Positions 1 through 5,704 of a DNA stretch of 6,698 bases are shown here, piece after piece. The translations under genes were made by a program, and so were the position numbers. The stretch is from positions 1-6,698 of the forward strand of contig JAFZRB010000404.1 of the NCBI GenBank assembly GCA_017620115.1, in the 5' to 3' direction. Below the pieces are notes generated by a model. It was given only the letters and a program-made list of their open reading frames with translations, was not told the DNA's origin and did not search any database. The DNA is from Clostridia bacterium (GTDB lineage Bacteria; Bacillota; Clostridia; Christensenellales; Aristaeellaceae). The stretch's first letter is position 1; each line of letters opens with the position of its first letter.

Positions 1-224
1 GGGACAGGATGAACATCGGAAGGATATTCATAAGTCCGGAGCATTTCCGCAAGGGTTACGGGACATACATGATGCGGGAGATAGAAGCGATGTTTCCCGA
101 CGTAAAGGAATTTACGCTCGATACGCCGGTCTGGAATGTCAGGACGAACGCCTTCTACACAAAGCTGGGATATACAGAAGTCAGGCGGGACGATCAGTTC
201 ATCTATTATTCCAAACGGCGCTGA
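1..224 (+). CDS. GNAT-family N-acetyltransferase, C-terminal part (5' end outside window)
   Basis: The open frame enters from the left edge (first complete codon at base 3) and ends at TGA 222-224, so the N-terminal half is missing. The ATG at 9 is an internal methionine, not a convincing start, because the codons before it are open and no ribosome binding site is visible. The visible 74 residues carry the GNAT acetyl-CoA signature: a beta strand (GRIFISP) followed by the pyrophosphate-binding loop R-K-G-Y-G-T and a helix (MMREIEAMF). The later motif (NVRTNAFYTKLGYTEV) is the usual asparagine/tyrosine-containing C-terminal segment. The family transfers an acetyl group from acetyl-CoA to an amine; the substrate cannot be told from this fragment. 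The frame ends just before a terminator and is convergent with the large Big_2 gene. The family call is firm, the specific function unknown. Confidence 0.85.
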   Translation, partial: DRMNIGRIFISPEHFRKGYGTYMMREIEAMFPDVKEFTLDTPVWNVRTNAFYTKLGYTEVRRDDQFIYYSKRR

Positions 225-229
225 GCCGG

Positions 230-292
230 AAAACGATATGAAAAGGCCGGAGCGTCCCTGGACGCCCCGGCTCGCTGCATATATCGTTTTTT
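230..292. terminator. Bidirectional intrinsic terminator between convergent genes
   Basis: An 11-12 bp GC-rich stem is formed by 246-257 and 260-271. Its single A/C mismatch on the plus strand (251/266) becomes a G-U pair in the minus-strand RNA. An outer A/T stem pairs AAAACGAT (230-237) with ATCGTTTT (283-290). Plus-strand transcripts of the acetyltransferase gene end in a T run at 287-292. Minus-strand transcripts of the Big_2 gene end in U runs from 241-244 and 230-233. The terminator overlaps the stop codon of the minus-strand gene by two bases, a compact convergent arrangement. Confidence 0.85.
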
Positions 293-3185
293 ATCCGAAC
301 GTCTTCACCCGGCGCGGCACGTAATCCTGCGAAGAGTAGTAGGCCGCGTTCTTGATAGAGCATATGACGGTGCTGCCGTCGCCGCCCTGCTCGATGATCA
401 TGAACTGCGTCTTCTCGGCGTTCATCCAGTAGAGGAACATGACCACGTGGCTCTTGGCCAGCACGAGATGGTCGCCCGGGCGCAGCTCGCTGTAGCTGGA
501 GAGCGTCTTGTAATAGGACGAGGTGTTCATCGTGTAGGTCTTGAGGAACGAGGCGGGATGGTTCATCCCGAAAGTCGCCATGTTCACGAAGGAGGAGCAG
601 TCGCAGCCCACGTAGGACTTGTCCAGCAGGTTCCGCTGGTTGAGGATGTAGTAGCCGTTGCCGCTGTCGTAATAGCGGTTCTCGTTAAGCGCCTTCACGA
701 CGTTGTAGTTTCGGTTGTTCCAGCTGCCGCTCTTGCCGGCCTGCGTGTAAGGCAGCCCGTAGTACACGATGCCGGGCAGGTAGCGCTTCTCGGCGAATTT
801 GGGCGTCCAGTATTCCTGAGTGTTCAGGGTCATCCAGGGGAACGCCTGCATGGCGAACGCGCGCTTGATGATGGATTTCCGCTCGGAGGCTTCGCTCATT
901 GAGATAGCTTCGGTTGAGGCGAGGTAGTCGATGGTATCCAGCGCGCTGTTCTCGATGGCGCTGATTTTTGCCATGTTGAGGCTGATGCCGGCTACGCCAG
1001 TGGTGCGGGCAGGAATGACGCTGGCGACCTGAATGGCTGTGACGGACACCTGGCAGCGCGCCGTGACGCCGTTCGGAGTCGAGGCGGTCACGATCGTCGT
1101 GCCGATTCCCGCGGCCCTGACGCAGCCCGTCGCGTCCACGGTGGCGATCGATTCGTTCGCGCTGGACCATTTGACGTTTTGCGGCGCCGTGGCGGGATAA
1201 ACCGTCGCGTTCAGCTGCTGCCGCGCGCCTTTGCCCATGTACAGCGTTTTTTTGCTCAGCAGCACGGAACCGGGCGTGTTGTCGTCGAACACAGCCAGCG
1301 TCATCACGGCGACAGCGCCGCTGTTTTTCAGCGACCGCGCGGTGATGGTCACCTGACCGGTTTTGCCGCCGGTGGTCACGCGGCCGTTCGCGTCGACGGC
1401 GGCGATGGAGTCGTCGGAGCTCTGGAAGGCGCACATGACGCTGGCGTCGGCCGGGCTGGGCTGCAGCGAAAGCAGCGTGTTCCTGCCCTTGTAGACCGCC
1501 AGGTGCGGCACGGCGAAGGAAAGCGAGACCGGCGCGGCCTTGTTGGTCACGACCACTTTCACGCGCACGGATTTCCGCGAGGAGTAGGTCGAAGTGGCGT
1601 AGATGTACGCGGTGCCCGCGCGCTGGGCCGTCACAACGCCGTCGGACGTCACGGTGGCGACGGACGTTTTGCTGCTCTTCCAGGTTACGGTCTGCGTGGC
1701 GGTGGCGGGCAGTATGACGGGCGTCAGCGTGAGCTGCTGGCTGTTTTCCATGGAGATGTCGCCCGTCACGCCGTCGAAGGCAATGCTGTCGGGCATTTTG
1801 CTGTCCACGACGGTGAGCGTGATGGTTTGCTTCACATGACGGTCGCGCACGGAGGCGCAGGTGATGGTAACGGCGCCCGTGCTGCGGGCGGTGACCAGGC
1901 CGGTGTCGCTCACGCGGGCGATGGAGCTGCTGCTGGAGCTCCATTTGAACTCCCTGCTGCGCTTCTCATTCAGCGGATACGTGATGGCGGTGAGCTGCAG
2001 CGTGTCGCCCAGCTCGATGGTCGCTGACGGCGCGCTCAGCACGATCGAGTCGGGCGCGGGCAGGTTGACCACGTTGACGGTCAGCTCGACGCTCACCAGC
2101 TTATTGAGCGTCGACGCGGCGGTGATGACCGCCGTGCCGGCCTTGTGCGCCGCGATGAAACCGTTCTGATCGACCGATACGACCGACGAGCGGCTGGTGC
2201 TCCAGCGCACGGTTTGCGCGCGGTCGGCGGGGAACACGGCGGCGGTAAGCTGCATCGTGTCCGTGGGGTTGAGCGTGACGGCATCGGGCGTGTTGAGGGT
2301 GAGGTAATAGGGGGAATCGGGCGTGACGACGAGGATCTTGCGCGTCGCCTTCACGCGCGAATCCTGCACGGAAGAGCAGGTGACGGTCACGAAGCCCGGC
2401 GATTTGGCCGTCAGCAGGCCGTCGTCCGTAATCGCCGCGATGCGGGAAGAGGAGGTTTTCCATTTGTAGAAGCTGCACACCTGCACGCCGACCGGCTCCG
2501 TGACCGGCTGAAGCTGCAAGGTTGAACCGACCACCATGTAACCGGTATCGGGCGAAATCGATATGGCCGTGGGAGATGGATACTGATTGACCGTTACGGT
2601 GACGGCGGCGAAAACATTATCGCTGCGCCGGGAAGTGCAGGTAATCACGGCCGTGCCGCCCTTTTTCGCCGTGACGACGCCCTTCGAGCTGACGGACGCC
2701 ACCGAGCTGTTGCTGCTCTTCCATTTGATGCTCTGATCCGCGATGGAAGGCGAAATGGTGGGCGTGAGCGTGAACTCACTGTACCGCTCGACGGTGATCG
2801 CTTCCCCGACGTCCAGCGCAATGGTCTCCGGGATGCGCGAATCCTTTACGACAACGCTGCACGAGGCGGTCAGGTCTGTGTCACGCAGCGTGACCGTGAT
2901 GGTGGCCTCTCCCGGTTTGTGCGCGGTAATGAGGCCGCTTCCGGACACGCTGGCGACGCTTTTATCCGATGAGGCGTAAGTGAAGCGTGGCCGTTCAGGC
3001 GCGGGCGAAACCGTGGGAACCAACGTGCCGCCCCGATTGGTTACGGCCAGATTGATCTCGGCGGATTCGTAATTGAGGGTGATCGTTGGCGCCGCGACTT
3101 CCTCGGCCCACGCGGGCATGATCAGCAGCAGGAGCGCACAAAGCGCCACGGCGACGGCGGCGGACAGCCTGACGACTCTGGTCAT
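291..3185 (-). CDS. Secreted protein with eight Big_2 (bacterial Ig-like) repeats and a C-terminal NlpC/P60-like domain
   Basis: This is a 964-residue exported protein. I start it at ATG 3185-3183 because GGGAGG (3200-3195) lies 9 nt upstream; an in-frame TTG at 3206 would place that site inside the gene. Residues 1-27 form a signal peptide (TRVVR, hydrophobic stretch to about 23, cleavage after AWA). Residues ~34-717 are eight Ig-like group 2 repeats of about 86 residues, each with a W-K/S-S-S core, a SVASV-type strand, a G-x-V/I-T-A turn and G-T/A-x-I-T. Residues ~718-850 are a linker with no recognised domain. Residues ~855-964 resemble NlpC/P60 cysteine hydrolases: D-C-S-S-F with nucleophile Cys863, R-P-G-D (902-905), S-H-V-V-M-F with His913, and Glu932/Gln933 as candidate third residue. 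Such domains cut peptidoglycan peptides or related amide bonds. No LPXTG, SLH or LysM anchor is visible, so the repeats may serve as a stalk or binding region. Substrate is unknown. Confidence 0.9.
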   Translation of the reverse strand: MTRVVRLSAAVAVALCALLLLIMPAWAEEVAAPTITLNYESAEINLAVTNRGGTLVPTVSPAPERPRFTYASSDKSVASVSGSGLITAHKPGEATITVTLRDTDLTASCSVVVKDSRIPETIALDVGEAITVERYSEFTLTPTISPSIADQSIKWKSSNSSVASVSSKGVVTAKKGGTAVITCTSRRSDNVFAAVTVTVNQYPSPTAISISPDTGYMVVGSTLQLQPVTEPVGVQVCSFYKWKTSSSRIAAITDDGLLTAKSPGFVTVTCSSVQDSRVKATRKILVVTPDSPYYLTLNTPDAVTLNPTDTMQLTAAVFPADRAQTVRWSTSRSSVVSVDQNGFIAAHKAGTAVITAASTLNKLVSVELTVNVVNLPAPDSIVLSAPSATIELGDTLQLTAITYPLNEKRSREFKWSSSSSSIARVSDTGLVTARSTGAVTITCASVRDRHVKQTITLTVVDSKMPDSIAFDGVTGDISMENSQQLTLTPVILPATATQTVTWKSSKTSVATVTSDGVVTAQRAGTAYIYATSTYSSRKSVRVKVVVTNKAAPVSLSFAVPHLAVYKGRNTLLSLQPSPADASVMCAFQSSDDSIAAVDANGRVTTGGKTGQVTITARSLKNSGAVAVMTLAVFDDNTPGSVLLSKKTLYMGKGARQQLNATVYPATAPQNVKWSSANESIATVDATGCVRAAGIGTTIVTASTPNGVTARCQVSVTAIQVASVIPARTTGVAGISLNMAKISAIENSALDTIDYLASTEAISMSEASERKSIIKRAFAMQAFPWMTLNTQEYWTPKFAEKRYLPGIVYYGLPYTQAGKSGSWNNRNYNVVKALNENRYYDSGNGYYILNQRNLLDKSYVGCDCSSFVNMATFGMNHPASFLKTYTMNTSSYYKTLSSYSELRPGDHLVLAKSHVVMFLYWMNAEKTQFMIIEQGGDGSTVICSIKNAAYYSSQDYVPRRVKTFG
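1035..3086 (-). repeat. Tandem array of eight Big_2 Ig-like domain repeats (protein level)
   Basis: Repeat starts fall near residues 34, 119, 205, 292, 378, 465, 552 and 638 of the encoded protein. Linkers between repeats are typically D/N-x-x-x-P (for example DSRIP, DSKMP, DDNTP). The copies share the fold pattern but are well diverged in sequence, and I see no long identical DNA blocks. This argues against recent duplication and suggests an old, stable array. Repeats 1 and 8 are the least regular. Confidence 0.88.
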
Positions 3186-3194
3186 TTCAACAAG

Positions 3195-3200
3195 CCTCCC
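3195..3200 (-). promoter_or_regulatory. Ribosome binding site deciding the start of the Big_2 gene
   Basis: GGGAGG on the minus strand, 9 nt before ATG 3185. It makes the upstream in-frame TTG (3206) an unlikely start. Confidence 0.8.
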
Positions 3201-3217
3201 ATCCAATAACTGCCATC

Positions 3218-3246
3218 ATTATATCACAAAGCATCCGCCAATGCAA
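3218..3246 (-). promoter_or_regulatory. Promoter of the Big_2/NlpC gene, extended -10 type
   Basis: On the minus strand a perfect TATAAT (3223-3218) is preceded by TG plus one base (extended -10). A weak -35 (TTGCAT, 3246-3241) sits 17 bp upstream. Initiation should fall near 3211, giving a leader of roughly 25 nt before the ATG. The promoter lies in the 78-bp gap after the glycosidase gene, so the Big_2 gene can be transcribed independently of the operon upstream of it. Confidence 0.75.
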
Positions 3247-3263
3247 ACCGGATACGGGGCCGT

Positions 3264-4361
3264 TCAGCGGTTTTTGGCGAAATCCGCGTCCGCAAGGGCG
3301 CAGAAGCGCTTGATGATTTCGATTTCCTTCGGGTCGTAGGGGTGGAGGCTGGGCCGATACAGGTCGTGGAACCACTTGGTAAAATCGAAATCCAGCGTGG
3401 GATCCTCCGCGTACTTTTCCCAGATGCCGTTCCACGGTTCGTAGGTCTGATATTTTCCGGCCACGAAGCCCCAGTTGTAGCAGCCGATCTTTTCCAGATA
3501 GAACAGCGGGAACATCTCCTGAACGGTGTTGTGAAGGCATCGGGCCAGCCATTCCGTGTTGATGAGAGGCCGGCCGAATTCCTCGCGGAGCCGCTTGATG
3601 AGGAGTATGTTGTGCTGGTATGTGCCGTAGTTGTGGTAGGAAATGATATCGGAAAGGTCGCAGGCGATCTGTTCGATCTCCTTCAGCGGCGCGTCCGCGT
3701 CTTCCGGAACGCGCCATGCGCCGACCGTCAGAGGCTGAATCGGATCGATTTCCCGCGCGATCTCAAAGAAACGTCGCAGGTGTTTTTCCGTGATCATCTC
3801 GCGATGGGCGTTGCCGGGCTCATTGTACAGATCCCACATGACGACGCGTTCGTCGTCCTTATGCGTTTCGATCATCTCGCGGACCCATTCGTAATGGCGT
3901 TCGGCCAGCTCGGGTTCGTCAAGCAGGTGATAGCCCATGCCGGGCAGACGGCCGTGCTGGCTCAGCCTGCGGCCGCCGTGATAACCCCAGTCATAGGGCT
4001 GCTCGCCGAACACGACCGGCTTTGTCCACTCCTTGGGCTGCATGCAGTCGTTCCCGAAAACCACCATGCAGGAGATGCCGTGCTTCCAGGCCGTCTCCAG
4101 ATAGCGGTCGAAGCGCTCCATGAAGCCGTCGTGCTGTTTTTCCCAGACCATGAATTCCGGGATGATCCGGATGCTGTTGAAGCCGGTCTGCGCCGCCAGC
4201 GCCAGTTCCGCGTCCGCCGTCCGCAGGCGCTCCTCAAAACCGTATTCCTGCCATTGGTCGATGCGGTTGGCGCAGTCGCTGCCCATGAAGTTGCATCCGC
4301 GCAGCCAGGGATGCGCGTTATACCAGGCCCACGCCCTTTCCTTGCTCCATCTTCCGTTCAT
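3264..4361 (-). CDS. Cytoplasmic clan GH-A-like glycoside hydrolase (cellulase-type TIM barrel)
   Basis: The product is 365 residues with no signal peptide, so it should act inside the cell on imported oligosaccharides or glycosides. The start ATG 4361 has GGGAGG (4376-4371) 9 nt upstream; the out-of-frame ATG at 4368 is too close to that site. The N-terminus (WSKERAWAWYNAHPWLRGCNF) matches a widespread group annotated as cellulase-family glycosylhydrolase or '1,4-beta-xylanase'. D-L-Y-N-E-P (177-182) gives Glu181 as acid/base on strand 4, and I-N-T-E-W (267-271) gives Glu270 as nucleophile on strand 7, the retaining arrangement of clan GH-A. An aromatic segment (CYNWGFVAGKYQTYEPW, from 294) is likely substrate-binding. 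The length suits a single-domain barrel. True substrate and CAZy family are uncertain. It lies 43 nt after queF with no convincing terminator between, so co-transcription is plausible though functionally unexpected. Confidence 0.85.
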   Translation of the reverse strand: MNGRWSKERAWAWYNAHPWLRGCNFMGSDCANRIDQWQEYGFEERLRTADAELALAAQTGFNSIRIIPEFMVWEKQHDGFMERFDRYLETAWKHGISCMVVFGNDCMQPKEWTKPVVFGEQPYDWGYHGGRRLSQHGRLPGMGYHLLDEPELAERHYEWVREMIETHKDDERVVMWDLYNEPGNAHREMITEKHLRRFFEIAREIDPIQPLTVGAWRVPEDADAPLKEIEQIACDLSDIISYHNYGTYQHNILLIKRLREEFGRPLINTEWLARCLHNTVQEMFPLFYLEKIGCYNWGFVAGKYQTYEPWNGIWEKYAEDPTLDFDFTKWFHDLYRPSLHPYDPKEIEIIKRFCALADADFAKNR

Positions 4362-4370
4362 TGTTCATAG

Positions 4371-4376
4371 CCTCCC
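4371..4376 (-). promoter_or_regulatory. Ribosome binding site of the glycosidase gene
   Basis: GGGAGG on the minus strand with a 9-nt spacer to ATG 4361, the same motif and spacing used by the Big_2 gene. Confidence 0.75.
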
Positions 4377-4390
4377 ATGCCGTTTATGTC

Positions 4391-4406
4391 ATAGCGAAGA
4401 AACGCT
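4391..4406 (-). other. Small hairpin overlapping the queF stop codon
   Basis: In the minus-strand RNA, UAGCG and CGCUA pair around a UUUCUU loop (5 bp), with the queF UAG stop in the 5' arm. There is no U tract after it and the stem is weak, so it is not a convincing terminator. It could affect RNA processing or be incidental. Confidence 0.35.
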
Positions 4407-4902
4407 ACCGATTGTCCACCTTTTCCGGATACAGATCGTGCCGGCTCAGGCGCTGCCACGCGACCTCCTCCCAGCGGGTGCCGGGTTTTCCGTAATTGCA
4501 GTAAGGGTCGATGGATATGCCGCCGCGGGGTGTGAACTTGCCCCACACCTCGATGTACTTGGGATCCATCAGGCGAATGAGGTCTTTCATGATGATGTTC
4601 ATGCAGTCCTCGTGAAAATCGCCGTGGTTGCGGAAGCTGTACAGATACAGCTTGAGCGACTTGCTTTCCACCATGCGCTCGCCGGGCACGTAGGATATGT
4701 AGACCGTGGCAAAATCCGGCTGGCCGGTGATGGGGCACAGGCTGGTGAATTCCGGGCAGTTGAATTTCACGAAATAGTCGTTGTCCGGGTGCTTGTTGAC
4801 GAATGTTTCCAGAACCTCCGGAGCGTAGTCGCTCTTGTAGAGAGTTTTTCTATTGCCCAGCAGGGACAGGCCCTCGGCCTCTTCCTTCGTCCTTCCGCTC
4901 AT
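4405..4902 (-). CDS. queF: NADPH-dependent 7-cyano-7-deazaguanine (preQ0) reductase QueF
   Basis: QueF reduces the nitrile of preQ0 to the aminomethyl group of preQ1 with two NADPH, a cytosolic step of queuosine tRNA-modification synthesis. The product is 165 residues, the length of the short unimodular Bacillus-type enzyme rather than the about 280-residue E. coli type. Key residues are present: nucleophile Cys56 in F-T-S-L-C-P-I-T-G-Q-P-D, Asp63 as proton donor, and the QueF signature E-S-K-S-L-K-L-Y (79-86). H-G-D-F-H-E (93-98) supplies the His97/Glu98 substrate contacts. ATG 4902 is preceded by AGGAG (4914-4910) at 7 nt, lying inside the end of queT. Only one base separates the queT stop (4906-4904) from this start, so the two genes are almost certainly translationally linked. 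Confidence 0.96.
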   Translation of the reverse strand: MSGRTKEEAEGLSLLGNRKTLYKSDYAPEVLETFVNKHPDNDYFVKFNCPEFTSLCPITGQPDFATVYISYVPGERMVESKSLKLYLYSFRNHGDFHEDCMNIIMKDLIRLMDPKYIEVWGKFTPRGGISIDPYCNYGKPGTRWEEVAWQRLSRHDLYPEKVDNR

Positions 4903-4903
4903 G

Positions 4904-5389
4904 TTACTTCTCCTTCCATACGCGCTTCAGCGCCTTCACCAGCAGCGCGCCCACGAAACCGGCGACGGCCTGCCCGATCAGCAGGCTGACGGCCAGCGTC
5001 CAGTAGGGAACGCCGAGCAGCGCGCTCAGCCACAGCGATACGCCAAGCGCCGGGATCAGCGTAATCGGCGCGATCACCGACCACTCCGCGACGCGCTTTT
5101 TGCCCAGCAGCGCGCAGCAGAACGCCGTGAGCAGCCCCACGAGACCGCCGCCCACGATGTCGAAAAAGCCCAGCCCGCCCATAACCATGTTCGCGAGCAG
5201 GTTGGAAAGGCCCAGCGGCACAACCAGGAACGGAAACAGATATGCGCAGCCATAGATCGCGGTAGCTATACGTACCTGGTACTGGCCGAACGCGAAGCTC
5301 TGCGTGAAATACATGATCACGATATAGATCGCCATTACGGCGCCGGAAACCGCCAGCTTTTGCGTCTTCGTCAAATTCTTCATATCCAT
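4904..5389 (-). CDS. queT: QueT family queuosine-precursor transporter (ECF substrate-binding subunit)
   Basis: QueT is the membrane S component that binds a queuosine precursor and works with the shared ECF energising module (EcfA, EcfA', EcfT), which is not encoded here. The product is 161 residues with about five to six hydrophobic segments (roughly 11-31, 44-58, 60-78, 80-96, 103-125, 131-152) and a basic tail (KALKRVWKEK). The segment FGQYQVRIATAI (34-45) fits the conserved QxR region of this family. I place the start at ATG 5389, 8 nt after GGGAGG (5403-5398). A GTG at 5398 overlaps the ribosome binding site and would add only three residues; a second ATG at 5383 is also possible. The preQ1 riboswitch in its leader and the abutting queF strongly support the assignment. 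Whether preQ0, preQ1 or queuine is carried cannot be read from sequence. Confidence 0.9.
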   Translation of the reverse strand: MDMKNLTKTQKLAVSGAVMAIYIVIMYFTQSFAFGQYQVRIATAIYGCAYLFPFLVVPLGLSNLLANMVMGGLGFFDIVGGGLVGLLTAFCCALLGKKRVAEWSVIAPITLIPALGVSLWLSALLGVPYWTLAVSLLIGQAVAGFVGALLVKALKRVWKEK

Positions 5390-5397
5390 TTTCGTCA

Positions 5398-5403
5398 CCT
5401 CCC
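5398..5403 (-). promoter_or_regulatory. Ribosome binding site of queT
   Basis: GGGAGG (continuing GUGA) on the minus strand, 8 nt before ATG 5389. It lies only four bases past the terminator U tract, so it is transcribed only when termination fails. Confidence 0.75.
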
Positions 5404-5407
5404 GGAC

Positions 5408-5436
5408 AAAAAATCAGCGCGCCCATCCAGGCGCGC
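5408..5436 (-). terminator. Riboswitch-controlled intrinsic terminator before queT
   Basis: In the minus-strand RNA, GCGCGCC (5436-5430) pairs with GGCGCGC (5423-5417) around a 6-nt loop (UGGAUG, 5429-5424), followed by UGA and six U residues (5413-5408). The position, directly after the preQ1 aptamer and before the queT ribosome binding site, is the classic expression platform for transcription attenuation. Termination is expected when preQ1 is bound. Confidence 0.88.
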
Positions 5437-5438
5437 CC

Positions 5439-5460
5439 GACAAAATACAGTTATCTTGTC
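5439..5460 (-). other. Accessory hairpin between aptamer and terminator
   Basis: GACAAGAUA (5460-5452) pairs with UAUUUUGUC (5447-5439) around the loop ACUG, giving nine pairs including one G-U. It ends two bases before the terminator stem. It may position or time the terminator decision, or be one alternative of a mutually exclusive set. Confidence 0.65.
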
Positions 5461-5465
5461 TTCGT

Positions 5466-5505
5466 CCCTAGTTTTGTTTATAGACAGGATGGTCTCGAAC
5501 TGTCT
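5466..5505 (-). promoter_or_regulatory. Class I preQ1 riboswitch aptamer
   Basis: Minus-strand RNA: P1 is AGACAG (5505-5500) with CUGUCU (5487-5482). The loop UUCGAGACCAUC is exactly 12 nt, as in the Bacillus subtilis queC aptamer, and ends in the C that pairs with preQ1. It also matches the UUCnAG start. The 3' tail AUAAACAAAACUAGGG (5481-5466) has the A-rich stretch that enters the P1 groove and the CUA that forms the pseudoknot with the loop. The pseudoknot would use C8-G, A10-U and G11-C, with a G-A mismatch at position 9, and the A-rich linker is two bases longer than in B. subtilis. It controls queT-queF: ligand binding should favour the downstream terminator. Confidence 0.93.
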
Positions 5506-5521
5506 GCCGCTTGGCGATGCC

Positions 5522-5551
5522 AGTATAGCATATCCGCCGATGGACGGTCAA
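5522..5551 (-). promoter_or_regulatory. Promoter of the queT-queF leader
   Basis: Minus strand: TTGACC (5551-5546) as -35, an 18-bp spacer, and TATACT (5527-5522) as -10 with an upstream TG one base before it (extended -10). Initiation near 5515 would start the RNA about ten bases before the aptamer, as expected for a compact preQ1 leader. Confidence 0.78.
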
Positions 5552-5611
5552 TCCCTCCGCCTTGTTTTATTTCTGTGAATTCGCGCGTTGGATTCCCGCG
5601 TATCACACGCC

Positions 5612-5624
5612 ATTTCCGAACGAT
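5612..5624 (+). promoter_or_regulatory. PurBox-like operator 1 (candidate PurR site)
   Basis: ATTTCCGAACGAT matches the Bacillus PurBox consensus AWWWCCGAACWWT at 12 of 13 positions. It lies 14 bp upstream of the -35 of the purE promoter. No regulator gene is visible here, so binding by a PurR-type protein is inference. Confidence 0.55.
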
Positions 5625-5638
5625 TTACAAGAAGATGG

Positions 5639-5667
5639 TTGTTCATTACACAGAAAATATGTATAAT
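5639..5667 (+). promoter_or_regulatory. Promoter of purE-purC
   Basis: A perfect TATAAT (5662-5667) lies 17 bp downstream of a weak -35, TTGTTC (5639-5644). Initiation near 5674 gives a leader of about 36 nt, too short for a purine riboswitch, so control is likely by protein. Confidence 0.75.
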
Positions 5668-5685
5668 GCCGATAGAATTCAAAAA

Positions 5686-5698
5686 AATGTTCGGGAAT
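5686..5698 (-). promoter_or_regulatory. PurBox-like operator 2, inverted (candidate PurR site)
   Basis: On the minus strand ATTCCCGAACATT matches the PurBox consensus AWWWCCGAACWWT at 12 of 13 positions. It is inverted relative to the site at 5612 and lies just after the expected transcription start, immediately before the purE ribosome binding site. The promoter is thus bracketed by the two sites. Confidence 0.55.
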
Positions 5699-5699
5699 T

Positions 5700-5704
5700 G
5701 GAGG
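5700..5704 (+). promoter_or_regulatory. Ribosome binding site of purE
   Basis: GGAGG (continuing GUG) 5 nt before ATG 5710. It rejects the in-frame upstream ATGs (5575 and others), which lie before the promoter and have no homology to PurE. Confidence 0.75.

Noticed and set aside
685..1944. 419-codon minus-strand frame inside the Big_2 gene
   Set aside because: It is an alternative frame of the same strand, very rich in Arg, His and Ala, with no domain; the Big_2 frame explains the region.
1179..2027. 282-codon plus-strand frame inside the Big_2 gene
   Set aside because: Antisense shadow with low-complexity Gly/Arg/Val/His composition and no homology that I recognise.
1035..3086. CRISPR-like or DNA-level tandem repeat within the large gene
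   Set aside because: The periodicity of about 258 bp is protein-domain repetition with diverged sequence; there are no short identical repeats with spacers.
3195..3263. Possible terminator after the glycosidase gene
   Set aside because: No stem followed by a U tract is present in the 78-bp gap; read-through into the Big_2 gene cannot be excluded.
3342..4370. Long plus-strand open frame (342 codons) opposite the glycosidase gene
   Set aside because: It is the antisense shadow of a GC-rich gene with clear catalytic motifs; it has no recognisable domain and no ribosome binding site of note.
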